NCBI RefSeq assembly: GCF_039524395.1
Contig: NZ_BAAAGO010000041.1
Length of the DNA: 64,000 bases
Strand: one strand, 5' to 3'
From: Micropruina glycogenica
Lineage (GTDB): Bacteria > Actinomycetota > Actinomycetes > Propionibacteriales > Propionibacteriaceae
Shown: positions 24,770-33,149 of the stretch, one piece after another
How the letters are laid out: each line of letters opens with the position of its first letter
Position numbering within the stretch: position 1 is the stretch's first letter
The notes under the pieces: model-generated
Seen by the model: the letters and a program-made list of their open reading frames with translations, nothing else
Told to the model about the DNA's origin: nothing
Database searches by the model: none
Made by a program: the position numbers and the translations under genes

Positions 24770-25276
24770 GTGACAGCAGGGGCGCCTGAGCCGGATATGA
24801 GAGAAGCTGCTAGCGAAGCTCGCCAAGAGATGTACGACGCCCTTCGCCTGTTTCACACACACGTGCAACAGACCACCGCGCTGCTGCTTGGAATCATCAC
24901 AACCGTATTCGTGGTCTTTGGTTTCGCGCTCGATCGTAACCAGGAGAATCAGGCACTAAGTGTTGAGGTCGTGCACCTTGGTGGAGCAATCCTGGTCCTC
25001 ATAGCGCCCCTAGCTCTCCTAAGTGTGAGCATCATTGGGCGGTATTACCTGCTCTACGTCTCGTCCCTCTATTTCGCTGCAACAATATCGCGTCTTGCGC
25101 AACTACCCGCGCACCCTTGGTTCGATGACGTGCCTGAGGAGCCTTCAAAGAAAGACCCTTGGATCCGGAGTCGCACATTTGGGCGTGGCCACAGCCTATT
25201 CCTCTACAGCTTGATGCTTTGGCTTCTCGGCGCTTCGGGCCTCATCTCCGGCATCTTCGTGTTTCTGAGCTTCTAG
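24770..25276 (+). CDS. Multi-TM membrane protein of unknown function
   Basis: 168 residues with an acidic amphipathic N-terminal helix (EARQEMYDALRLFHTHVQQ). Two membrane helices follow (about 38-58 and 68-92), a juxtamembrane Tyr/Leu-rich stretch, and a last helix near the C-terminus (LFLYSLMLWLLGASGLISGIFVF). GTG 24770 is the best start, with ATG 24797 as an alternative. Its stop codon TAG overlaps the GTG of the methyltransferase gene (TAGTG), so the two are translationally coupled and probably work together. The layout resembles small SLATT-like membrane effectors, but no definite family can be named. Confidence 0.65.
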   Translation: MTAGAPEPDMREAASEARQEMYDALRLFHTHVQQTTALLLGIITTVFVVFGFALDRNQENQALSVEVVHLGGAILVLIAPLALLSVSIIGRYYLLYVSSLYFAATISRLAQLPAHPWFDDVPEEPSKKDPWIRSRTFGRGHSLFLYSLMLWLLGASGLISGIFVFLSF

Positions 25277-25947
25277 TGGACCTTGAAGTGCCTGTCGAAT
25301 CAATTCGTTCATATTGGGACGCCTTTTATCGAGCTAACCGCGGGCCTCAGAGCCTTTTGCATGAGTCACCCTTTGCCGCATGGACGGCTGAGCGTCTTGA
25401 AGAAGGTAGCCAGGTCCTTGATTTCGGATGCGGCACTGGCCGCGACTCGATGTACTTCGCTTCGCTCGGACATCTCGTAACAGGGTTCGATTGCTCGGCT
25501 GAAGCCATCGAAATCGCACGTCGCGAGGCAACGACGAGGGGGCATCCCGCGCACTTTGAAGTGCTCGATCTAGCTGATCTTGAGATCGCGCGCACTAAGG
25601 TTGAGTTGTCAGTCGCCGAAGACGTCCCCACAAGTTGCTACGCGCGCTTCCTGCTTCATGCTACTGGAAATGTGGAACGGAATAATCTTCTTGAGATCTC
25701 GGCTTCGGTCCTCGGTCAGGGCGGCCTCCTATTCCTCGAGTTCCGCACAGTGGACGACGCGCGGACGATGCATGCTTACGGCGAAAAGCACTTCCGCAAC
25801 TATCTGCGGCCAGACCTCGTTCGCGAGGAGATCGTAGAACATGGTGGAAAGGTGCTGTCTTGCGAGGAGAATAGGGGGCTGGCGCCTTTCGAGGGCGAGG
25901 ACCCAGTCATCTGTCGTTTGGTGGCTACTTGGAGGGGGCCCGCCTAG
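25276..25947 (+). CDS. Class I SAM-dependent methyltransferase
   Basis: 223 residues. The SAM-binding motif I VLDFGCGTGRDS is near residue 51, with GFDCSAEAIEIARRE (motif II, acidic residue for the ribose) and a later GGLLFLEFRTVDD. It resembles the methyltransferase type 11/12 or tellurite-resistance TehB-like class that acts on small molecules. The alternative of a nucleic-acid methylase is disfavoured because there is no NPPY/SPPY motif. The GTG start overlaps the preceding TAG, coupling it to the membrane protein. The substrate is unknown. Confidence 0.8.
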   Translation: MDLEVPVESIRSYWDAFYRANRGPQSLLHESPFAAWTAERLEEGSQVLDFGCGTGRDSMYFASLGHLVTGFDCSAEAIEIARREATTRGHPAHFEVLDLADLEIARTKVELSVAEDVPTSCYARFLLHATGNVERNNLLEISASVLGQGGLLFLEFRTVDDARTMHAYGEKHFRNYLRPDLVREEIVEHGGKVLSCEENRGLAPFEGEDPVICRLVATWRGPA

Positions 25948-26177
25948 AAGAGGAGTCAACAACCCGTAGCCCGTGGCGTTGATCCAACTCTAGATTGACC
26001 TCCGGGCGAGCCGGGAGCAGCGCGCATCGACCTCATCGCATAGCTAGTCCCGAGTTTGCGTCCGCCGAGGGTGTGGCAGCAGATCTGATCGGGCGGAGTT
26101 GTTGATTCGGGATCAGCTTGCGGACGCTGCGCTTGTTATTTGGGATGCATCCGCAGACCACACTGTCATCGGCAGAT

Positions 26178-26247
26178 CCGGACGGATCTCGACAAGCTCG
26201 ACCATCGGCCGGCCATGACCGGATGGATCTCGACAAGTTCGATCATC
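26178..26247. repeat. 29-bp direct repeat with TCGACAAG core
   Basis: CCGGACGGATCTCGACAAGC... at 26178-26206 and CCGGATGGATCTCGACAAGT... at 26219-26247 are 26/29 identical; the three differences are all C/T. The TCTCGACAAG(C/T)TCGA core is partly palindromic and resembles short dispersed repeats that occur in many actinobacterial genomes. Confidence 0.7.
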
Positions 26248-26533
26248 ACCCTTGATCGCACTTGTGCTTGGCGCAACTGGGCGAGCCGACACTCGGCCGC
26301 CGGGTGGGGGTCAGAATTCGACCGGCGTGGGCACAGGCGCTGACATTGTCGTGGCCCGCTGAGTGTGGTGAAGTGCGCCGGCGCCGTGGGTGAAGCCGCT
26401 GACCAGGTGGGATCGGTGGCGGCAAATTCAGCCGAACGCAGCGCCGGCGGGTGGAGCGACGAGTATGGCCGCGATCTGGATCGTGGTGACCGGGGAGGAT
26501 GTTGGGTCCAGTCAAGTAGGACTTTCCGACAAC

Positions 26534-26553
26534 TTGGGGGACGTTGGGGGACG
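26534..26553 (+). promoter_or_regulatory. Tandem TTGGGGGACG motif (copy 1)
   Basis: Two exact 10-bp repeats in phase with the DNA helix, followed by TC-GCTTTCAC. The same design (TTAGGGGACG twice, then GCCTTTGAC) is found at 38866. A 24-bp element conserved between the two loci starts 79 bp downstream (26613-26636). Probably an activator or repressor site for a shared ICE regulator. Confidence 0.7.
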
Positions 26554-26612
26554 TCGCTTTCACTTGGTCTTTCAGTCCCTTGTGTGCGTCCTTTTGCGGC
26601 TGGTTTGAAGGA

Positions 26613-26636
26613 GGCGGTGACATCGACGGCCACATG
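26613..26636 (+). promoter_or_regulatory. Conserved 24-bp companion element (copy 1)
   Basis: CGGTGACATCGACGGCCACA followed by TGCT; 21 of 24 bases match 38947-38970. It lies 122 bases before the HTH gene start. It is probably part of the core promoter or a second binding site. Confidence 0.6.
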
Positions 26637-26757
26637 CTCCTGCTCGGATGTCTCCATAGTTCCCGCGGGTGATGGCCGGACACGAGGCTTCACGCACGTC
26701 AGGCGAGATTTCCCCCGGGATCTGCGGTATCCGACCATCACCTCCAGGAGAGACGCG

Positions 26758-26994
26758 ATGAGCAGCACCAGGGAAACGGCGGGCAGCCAGCGCCCGCGAG
26801 GATGGCTTTCGCTGCGGCAGGCAGCCACCATCTACGGGGTTAGCGTTGACACCCTCCGACGCCGCATCACAGTCGGCAAACTGCCGGCCCGCCGCTTCGG
26901 TCCCCGACTCATCAGGGTGCAAGCCTCTGACGTCGAGGCCCTATTACGGCCAATCCCCACGATCGGCACCATCCACGCGCGACACAGCGCATGA
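26758..26994 (+). CDS. Small MerR/HTH_17-type DNA-binding protein, excisionase-like
   Basis: 78 residues. After a short basic tail comes a complete winged-helix of the helix-turn-helix 17 type: LSLRQAATIYGVSVDTLRRRITVGKLPARRFGPRLIRV, ending in ASDVEALL. Such proteins act as excisionases (Xis/recombination directionality factors) or small ICE regulators. AGGAG is placed seven bases before ATG 26758. It is preceded by the tandem TTGGGGGACG regulatory block that also precedes the sigma-like gene at 39.0 kb. No integrase gene lies beside it, so a regulator is as likely as an excisionase. Confidence 0.78.
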   Translation: MSSTRETAGSQRPRGWLSLRQAATIYGVSVDTLRRRITVGKLPARRFGPRLIRVQASDVEALLRPIPTIGTIHARHSA

Positions 26995-27451
26995 ACAAGT
27001 TTCCTGCATTGTTCAAAGGATGCGTTCAAGCACCAACAGCGCGATCGGCAGAGGACGGCGCTGCGGTCCAAGCCGGTCGCTCGGCTACGCTCTCCGAACT
27101 CGATTCCCCGAAGGGCTTCTGACGCGGGGTGATGGGCCCCTCAGCGTTGGCACGGCGGGGTGTGCTGTCGTCTGCCGCGGGTAGGGCAGTGTCCAGAAAG
27201 AACCTTCGCATCTCAGGCCGGTATGGACCGGCGTAGTGGCCGCCCTTGGCGCGATCTGCGGCCCACGCCCAGATCCCACCCAAGTCGGCGAGGACTGCCC
27301 GCCTCCAATGGACGCCCTCGTCGTCGCCGTCTCAGGCATCGTTGAGTCGTTGACCGCCCGCCGAAGATTCGGCGCCGGGGATTGGACGGTCAGGTGCGGC
27401 CCTGCGGTCAATGAACCCCGTGCTAATGGCCGGGCAGCTCCGGCCTCGGGA

Positions 27452-27475
27452 CCGATTATTCCGCGGAATAATCGG
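27452..27475. promoter_or_regulatory. ICE palindrome copy 1 (perfect, 24 bp)
   Basis: Core ATTATTCCGCGGAATAAT flanked by CCG and CGG, a perfect 24-bp palindrome. It lies about 127 bases before the first gene of the Tad operon and is the best of five copies in the window. Confidence 0.85.
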
Positions 27476-27533
27476 GACCGGCATCCGGTCGCTCGCGCTG
27501 TACTCTCGTCACACCACCCCAGGTTTAGAACCC

Positions 27534-27549
27534 ACTTCTACGTAGAAGT
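27534..27549. promoter_or_regulatory. 16-bp palindrome ACTTCTACGTAGAAGT
   Basis: Perfect inverted repeat 53 bp upstream of the lipoprotein ATG and 58 bp after the first ICE palindrome. No second copy is seen. Position and symmetry suggest a dedicated operator for the Tad operon. Confidence 0.65.
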
Positions 27550-27601
27550 TGTCCGAAACCCGTCACCGTCAACGGCTGAAAGGGTGGTGAAGGAGGGTTC
27601 T

Positions 27602-28200
27602 ATGTCGATCGCACGTCTACGAACCGCGGCAGTGGCCTCAGCCGCCATTGTTGCCCTTGTGGGTTGCACTGCAACACCCGTCGTGCCTCCCTCGTCTGAA
27701 GTTCCGTCAGCGACCAGCTCACCCACCCCCTCAGGCTCGCCCACGCCGGCGTCGAGCTGGAGCGCAGAGCAGCAGGCGGCGATCGATGCGGTGCACGGCT
27801 ACTCAGAGACGTCACTGCGGATTGGCGCCGATCCGTCCAAGTACACCGAGGCCCAGATGAGAGCCGAGTTCAAGAAGTACCTCGGTGGGGACATGGTTCC
27901 GAACAACGTCGGCGCAATGATGACCTTGAAGAAGAAGGGGTGGCACTACGAGGGCGATGTGAGAGTTCTGTCGCTCAACGCTACGAAGGCGGTAGACAAC
28001 CACAGCGAACGCGGGCTCGAAGTGCATGTCACAGTTTGTCGAGATCAGTCGGCAATCCGAGTTGCAGACAAGTCAGGGAATCTCGCCAACACTGATCAGC
28101 CGCCGAAGTTCAACTTGCGCCAGTACTCAGTGCGAAAGCCCGCAGGGTCCCACACCTGGCGGGTTTACGGCATCGCGACCGTGGATGGACGGTGCGGCTC

Positions 28201-28204
<4 letters not shown>
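27602..28204 (+). CDS. Secreted lipoprotein, first gene of the Tad operon
   Basis: 200 residues with a lipoprotein signal: basic MSIARLRTA, an Ala/Val-rich core and lipobox VGC (Cys near residue 22), then a Pro/Ser/Thr linker. The mature domain, about 140 residues, reads QQAAIDAVHGYSETSLRIGAD and YTEAQMRAEFKKYLGG, a pattern seen in small NTF2-like actinobacterial lipoproteins. AGGAGG lies six bases before ATG 27602. It overlaps the next gene by GTGA. It is probably an outer-face component of the pilus or of mating contacts. No known Tad subunit matches it. Confidence 0.82.
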
Positions 28205-28965
<761 letters not shown>

Positions 28966-28989
28966 ATCACGAGAAGGGGTGATGAGGAC

Positions 28990-29688
28990 GTGGCGTTAAG
29001 CGTTCTGACCAAGAGGAACGGTAAAGAGGCCGCATCGGAGGCCGTGCCGCCGGCGGGAGGCCCTGCTCCGCATGAGACTGCCGCCACGTCGCCCCGGTTG
29101 CGTCGGCGCCCGCTGCTGCTGGTGGTTGGTGTCGCTCTGCTGGTGATGGGGGCGATGGCGGGCGTCTGGCTGTGGTCGGCCGCCTCGACGAGCGTGGAGG
29201 TGGTGGTGGTTCGAGCTGATGTGCAGCGCGGCGCGATCATTCCTGCCTCGGCGTTGGGTCGGGTGCGGGTGACGGTGGATCCGTCGGTGCAGACGGTGCC
29301 CGGCGACCAGATGGCGTCGATGGTAGGCCGCTCGGCGGCTGTCGACTTGAGTGCTGGCGCCTTGCTAACACCGAGTCAGGTGACTGACTTGGTGCAGCCG
29401 GCGGAGGGGATGTCGATGGTGGGTATCCCGGTCGCGCCTGGCTTGATGCCGGCGGAACCGTTGCGCGCCGGCGATCAGGTTCGTTTGGTGCAGACACCCG
29501 GCCCGAGCGGTGAGGTGAGCGACAAGAATCCGAGCCCGGCGGTGATTACTGCCACGGTGGTGCGGGTGACGCCGGGGGAGACCCAGACGGTGGTGGATGT
29601 GCTGGTGACGCAGGACAAGTCGGCCGAGCTGGCGGCCCGAGCCGCCACTGGCAAGGTGGCTGTCGTTCTGGACTCCCGCGAGCGGTAG
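28990..29688 (+). CDS. SAF-domain protein, CpaB/RcpC-like
   Basis: 232 residues: a cytoplasmic lead of about 40, one membrane helix (PLLLVVGVALLVMGAMAGVWLW), then a SAF domain (VVRADVQRGAIIPASALGRVRV, GRSAAVDLSAGALLTPSQV). SAF domains of this kind define CpaB/RcpC, the periplasmic assembly component of Tad pili; in monoderms it would act at the outer face of the membrane. GTG start, with GAAGGGG upstream. It lies between the secreted proteins and the CpaE-like gene, the usual order. Confidence 0.85.
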   Translation: MALSVLTKRNGKEAASEAVPPAGGPAPHETAATSPRLRRRPLLLVVGVALLVMGAMAGVWLWSAASTSVEVVVVRADVQRGAIIPASALGRVRVTVDPSVQTVPGDQMASMVGRSAAVDLSAGALLTPSQVTDLVQPAEGMSMVGIPVAPGLMPAEPLRAGDQVRLVQTPGPSGEVSDKNPSPAVITATVVRVTPGETQTVVDVLVTQDKSAELAARAATGKVAVVLDSRER

Positions 29689-29702
29689 GGGAGGCAACGC
29701 TG

Positions 29703-30539
29703 ATGGCTTTGGTGACGTTGGTGTCGGCGGCGGGTTCGCCCGGGGTGACCACGACCGGGTTGGGGTTGGCGTTGTGCTGGCCACGTCCGGTGGTGTTGGT
29801 GGAGGCCGATCCCGCGGGTTCGTCAGCGTTGGCGGCCGGCTACTTCCGGGGGCAGGTTGATCATGCCGGTTTGGTGGATTTGGCGATGGCGCACCGTAGC
29901 GGCCTGCTGGCTGAGGCGTTGCCACGGATCGTGATGGGTGTGCCGGACACCGACGTGTCGATCCTGTTCGGCTCACGCTCTCATGAGCAGGCTCCTGGCT
30001 TGGCACGGTTGTGGGAGCCGCTGCTGCGGGCGTTGCGGGAGGTGGCCGCTGACGGCCAGGACGTGATCGTGGATGGTGGCAGGCTGGGGTTGGCGAGCTG
30101 GCCTCGCCAGCTGGTTGCCCATTCGGATCTGACTTTGCTGGTGACCCGTTCGACGTTGCCGGCGTTGGTGGCGGCGCGGTCCTGGGCGGAGTCGTTGGCG
30201 GAAGATGTGCTGCCCGGCCATGACGTGAAGCTGCTGCTGGTTGGTGAGGGCCAGCCGTACAGGGCAGGCGAGGTCGCCAAAACACTCGGACTGGGGGTGG
30301 CCGCCACCGTCGGTTGGGATCCGGCCCGAGCCGCCGTGTACTCGCAGGGTGCCGACAAGCCGGCACCACGCTTCGGTGGCGCGAAAGCGGCGGATCGGGC
30401 ATTTCGACATTCGGCCTACGCCGCCAGCCTTCAACGCAGCGCGGAGGCGATTGGGTCGCTCACTGAGCTAACCCGCCGCGACACCCAACTGTTTCGCGGC
30501 ATGATCGCCGCCCGCACCCGCCAGGAGGTCTCCCCATGA
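29703..30539 (+). CDS. CpaE/MinD-like protein with degenerate P-loop
   Basis: 278 residues of MinD/ParA fold. The expected GGVGKTT is replaced by AAGSPGVTTTG near residue 10, with neither signature lysine. VLVEADPAGSS and DVIVDGGRLG correspond to switch regions. Tad-locus CpaE proteins often have altered P-loops and act in placing the pilus machine rather than as full ATPases. ATGA overlap with the 55-aa gene downstream. Cytoplasmic, membrane associated by inference. Confidence 0.82.
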   Translation: MALVTLVSAAGSPGVTTTGLGLALCWPRPVVLVEADPAGSSALAAGYFRGQVDHAGLVDLAMAHRSGLLAEALPRIVMGVPDTDVSILFGSRSHEQAPGLARLWEPLLRALREVAADGQDVIVDGGRLGLASWPRQLVAHSDLTLLVTRSTLPALVAARSWAESLAEDVLPGHDVKLLLVGEGQPYRAGEVAKTLGLGVAATVGWDPARAAVYSQGADKPAPRFGGAKAADRAFRHSAYAASLQRSAEAIGSLTELTRRDTQLFRGMIAARTRQEVSP

Positions 30540-30703
30540 GCACCGATCAGCCGCAGCACAGCACGAACCAGACCGAGAGCAGCACAGAACCGATGACAAG
30601 GGTGCGCGTGGACCTGGTGTACGGGGAGGGCGAGATGCGTCGGCCGATGCGTGAGGATGCCGACTTCGCACGACTGGTGCGAGACGGGCTGGGGCAGCCA
30701 TGA
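30536..30703 (+). CDS. 55-aa protein between cpaE-like and tadA-like genes
   Basis: Small frame starting ATG at 30536 with CCAGGAGG ten bases before it. It overlaps the preceding gene by ATGA and the TadA-like gene by ATGA. The product has a Gln/Ser/Thr-rich N-terminus and then VRVDLVYGEGEMRRPMRE and DFARLVRDGLGQP. Strict stop-start coupling on both sides and a strong ribosome-binding site support it as a real gene. It matches no family I know. It is perhaps a regulator or adaptor of the TadA ATPase. Confidence 0.72.
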   Translation: MSTDQPQHSTNQTESSTEPMTRVRVDLVYGEGEMRRPMREDADFARLVRDGLGQP

Positions 30704-32280
30704 GTGCGATCGAGTTTCCCGAGGAAGACCACGAGAGCCCGCTGGAACTGCCAGTGTTCGGCGGATCAGGAGTCGGGCAGGGCCGGGTGCGGTCAGCATT
30801 CCGCTACGGCCGCGGCGACGCCGACGACATCGAGCCGCCAGTCGCCTCGCTGGACAAGGCGCGACAGATTCGGCAGCGCGCCGAGCAGGTAGATCCTGAC
30901 CAGGTAGATCATGCTCAGCCTGCGGCGCCGGCGAATCCGATGGATTGGGAGTTGGTGGCGCAGCTGCGGGCCGAGGTGTCACGCCGGCTGTCGGACCGGA
31001 TGGGGGATGCCCAGTGGAGTGTCGAGCGCCGCGAGGATGAGGGGCGTGACCTGATCGGCGCCTTGCTCGACGAGCGGGCCGCCGAAGCTTTGGCGCGGCG
31101 CGCTGAGGCCGACTCGTTGGCGCAGCAGGAGGCGCTGGCGAAAGCGGTGTTCGACGCAGTGTTCGGGCTGGGCCGTCTGCAACCGTTGGTGGACGACGAA
31201 CGGGCCGAGAACATTCTCATCAGCGGCTGCGATCGCGTCATCGTGGAACACGCCGATGGCACGCTGTGGCCCGGCGACGCGGTCGCCGAGACCGACAAGG
31301 AGCTGGAAGAGTTCATCGCGTTTCTTGCCGAACGGTCCCCTAATCCTCGCTCCTTTACCCGCAGCCAGCCATCGCTGAACCTGACCCTGCCTGACGGGTC
31401 ACGGCTAGCCGCGGCGCTTGATACCGCCCGGATTTCGGTGGTGATCCGCAGGCATCGGATCCGACAAGTCACGTTGGCCGAGCTGGTCGAATGGGGCAGC
31501 ATCACCGAAACGATGGCTGACTTTCTGCAGGCCGCGGTGCGGGCCGGGTTGTCGATCGTGGTGGCCGGTGGTCAGGGTGCCGGCAAGACCACGTTCCTGC
31601 GGGCCCTGTGCGCCGCCATCGATCCCTCTGAGGTGTTGGGCACTTTCGAGTCCGAGTACGAACTCTTCCTGCACGAGATGCCCGAGCAGCACCACATGGT
31701 GTTTCCGTGGGAGGCGCGGGAGGGTTCCGGCGAGCGTGGCGCCAACGGCCGCTCGGCCGGCTCGCGTACCACCGCTGAGCAGATCCGCAGCTCCTTCCGG
31801 TTCCGGCTGGATCGGCAGATCCTGGGCGAAATCCTCGGCCCGGAAGTGTGGTCGATGGTCAAGCTGATGGAGTCCGGGCCGGGGTCGCTGTCCACCACTC
31901 ACGCCGCTAGCGCGGCCAAGACGATGCGCAAGCTGGTCACCTGTGCGATGGAGGCCGGCCCGAACATGAACGAGGAGGCGGTCGCTGCGAAGCTGGCCGA
32001 CTCGATCGACCTGGTCGTGCAGCTCGGCTGCGACATCGTCAAAGGGCCGCAGGGGTCAGCCGGACGCAAGGTTCGCTACGTGTCGGAGGTGCTGCAGATC
32101 ACGCCGGGTGAGCGGCCACGCGGCTACGGCATGAATCAAGTGTTTCGTCGGGTGCCGGGCCAATGCGGGGTAGCGCACACCCGGCCCGATGACCTCATGG
32201 TCGACCTGATCGGCGCCGGGTTCGACCTGGACCGGTTCGAACACGAACGCCTCGCGAACCGTCCCGAGGCGGCATCGTGA
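30700..32280 (+). CDS. tadA: Tad secretion ATPase, TadA/CpaF
   Basis: 526 residues. The C-terminal T2SS-E type ATPase domain has an N-terminal LGRLQPLVDDERAENILISG block, Walker A VVAGGQGAGKTTFLR, an Asp box around TFESEYELFL, a His-box region ending SLSTTHAASAAKTMRK, and the SIDLVVQLG strand. It powers pilin assembly at the cytoplasmic face. The first 150 residues are a charged helical extension. It overlaps the 55-aa gene upstream and the TadB-like gene downstream by 4 bp each. Compared with chromosomal CpaF it carries an insertion rich in Arg/Gly (REGSGERGANGRSAGSRTT) that may be an ICE-specific feature. Confidence 0.92.
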   Translation: MSAIEFPEEDHESPLELPVFGGSGVGQGRVRSAFRYGRGDADDIEPPVASLDKARQIRQRAEQVDPDQVDHAQPAAPANPMDWELVAQLRAEVSRRLSDRMGDAQWSVERREDEGRDLIGALLDERAAEALARRAEADSLAQQEALAKAVFDAVFGLGRLQPLVDDERAENILISGCDRVIVEHADGTLWPGDAVAETDKELEEFIAFLAERSPNPRSFTRSQPSLNLTLPDGSRLAAALDTARISVVIRRHRIRQVTLAELVEWGSITETMADFLQAAVRAGLSIVVAGGQGAGKTTFLRALCAAIDPSEVLGTFESEYELFLHEMPEQHHMVFPWEAREGSGERGANGRSAGSRTTAEQIRSSFRFRLDRQILGEILGPEVWSMVKLMESGPGSLSTTHAASAAKTMRKLVTCAMEAGPNMNEEAVAAKLADSIDLVVQLGCDIVKGPQGSAGRKVRYVSEVLQITPGERPRGYGMNQVFRRVPGQCGVAHTRPDDLMVDLIGAGFDLDRFEHERLANRPEAAS

Positions 32281-33149
32281 GCACCGGAGCGTTCCTGTCC
32301 GCAGTGGCCGGGGTGCTGTTCATGGCCGGCGTGTGCCTCATGTGGGCCGGTCTTCAGCGGGTACCGCCGGCGCCGGCGCGGCCGCGCCAGGCCAGGAAGC
32401 CGGGCCGTTGGGCGAAGACACCGCCTGCGGTGCGTTGGGCGGCTGTGGCGGCCTTCATTGCCGGATGGGTGATCGGGCTGGTGACCGGCTGGTGGATCGC
32501 CATCGCAGTGCTGCCGATCGCGGTGCTGGCCTTGCCTGCACTGTTGATGGTGTCGGGGGAGGGCAAGGTGATCGCCCGCCTGGAGGCCATGTCGGAATGG
32601 ACCCACAGCTTGGCCGGGGTGCTGATCGCTGGGCAGGCGTTGGAGGGTGCGTTGGAGGTGTCGCTGCGCTCGGTGCCCGAGCCAATCAAACCCGAGGTCA
32701 CCAGGCTGGTGGCACGGCTGAGGGCACGCTGGCCAACCGACGCGGCCTTGAGGGCGTTCGCCGATGATCTCAACGACGCCACCGGGGATCTGGTCTGTGC
32801 GGCGTTGATGGTGGGCGCTCAGCTTCGTGGCGAAGGTTTGGCGGCGGTGCTGAGCGGTTTGGCTGAGTCAGTTGCTGAGGATGTGCGGGCCCGCCGCCAG
32901 GTTGAGGCGGATCGCAGTAAGCCCCGGGCCATCGCCCGCCAGGTGACGCTGATCTCACTACTGATGCTGACCGGGTTGGGGTTGATGGGCAACATCATGT
33001 CCGCCTACCACACGCCAGTCGGCCAGATCATCTTGGCTGTCCTGCTGGCCTGCTACGCCGGGTGCCTGTGGTGGATGCGGCGGCTCTCGATCATCCCTGA
33101 GCCGCCTCGCTTCATGGGAGTCGAGTTGCGCGGGAAGGGGCCGGCATGA
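32277..33149 (+). CDS. tadB: Tad assembly membrane protein, TadB-like
   Basis: 290 residues, type II secretion F-like. Helices lie near 5-25 and as a pair at 55-90, then a cytoplasmic helical domain (EWTHSLAGVLIAGQALEGAL, DDLNDATGDLVCAALMVG) and two C-terminal helices. It forms the inner-membrane platform with the TadC-like protein. GTGA overlap with tadA and a 4-bp overlap with tadC show tight coupling. Confidence 0.88.
   Translation: MSTGAFLSAVAGVLFMAGVCLMWAGLQRVPPAPARPRQARKPGRWAKTPPAVRWAAVAAFIAGWVIGLVTGWWIAIAVLPIAVLALPALLMVSGEGKVIARLEAMSEWTHSLAGVLIAGQALEGALEVSLRSVPEPIKPEVTRLVARLRARWPTDAALRAFADDLNDATGDLVCAALMVGAQLRGEGLAAVLSGLAESVAEDVRARRQVEADRSKPRAIARQVTLISLLMLTGLGLMGNIMSAYHTPVGQIILAVLLACYAGCLWWMRRLSIIPEPPRFMGVELRGKGPA

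Larger units (their letters stand above)
25948..26757. other. Regulatory gap between cargo and conjugation modules
   Basis: 810 bases with no convincing gene. It holds a 29-bp direct repeat (26178-26247), then the tandem TTGGGGGACG motif and its companion element upstream of the HTH gene. Several frames are open but none has a ribosome-binding site or motif. This is where the lower-GC cargo gives way to GC-rich conjugation DNA. Confidence 0.6.
26995..27601. other. Upstream region of the Tad operon
   Basis: 607 bases with no gene I can support. It contains the first copy of the ATTCCGCGGAAT palindrome (27452-27475) and a separate 16-bp palindrome (27534-27549), both ahead of the lipoprotein gene. 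The promoter of the pilus operon should lie here. Confidence 0.65.

Noticed and set aside
24295..24789. 164-codon open frame in the 24.2-24.8 kb gap
   Set aside because: No ribosome-binding site, no third-position GC bias, composition unlike real proteins, and it overlaps the start of the membrane protein gene.
13882..26757. Prophage at tRNA-Asn
   Set aside because: No capsid, terminase, portal, tail or lysis genes are seen; T4SS, relaxase and pilus genes point to a conjugative element.
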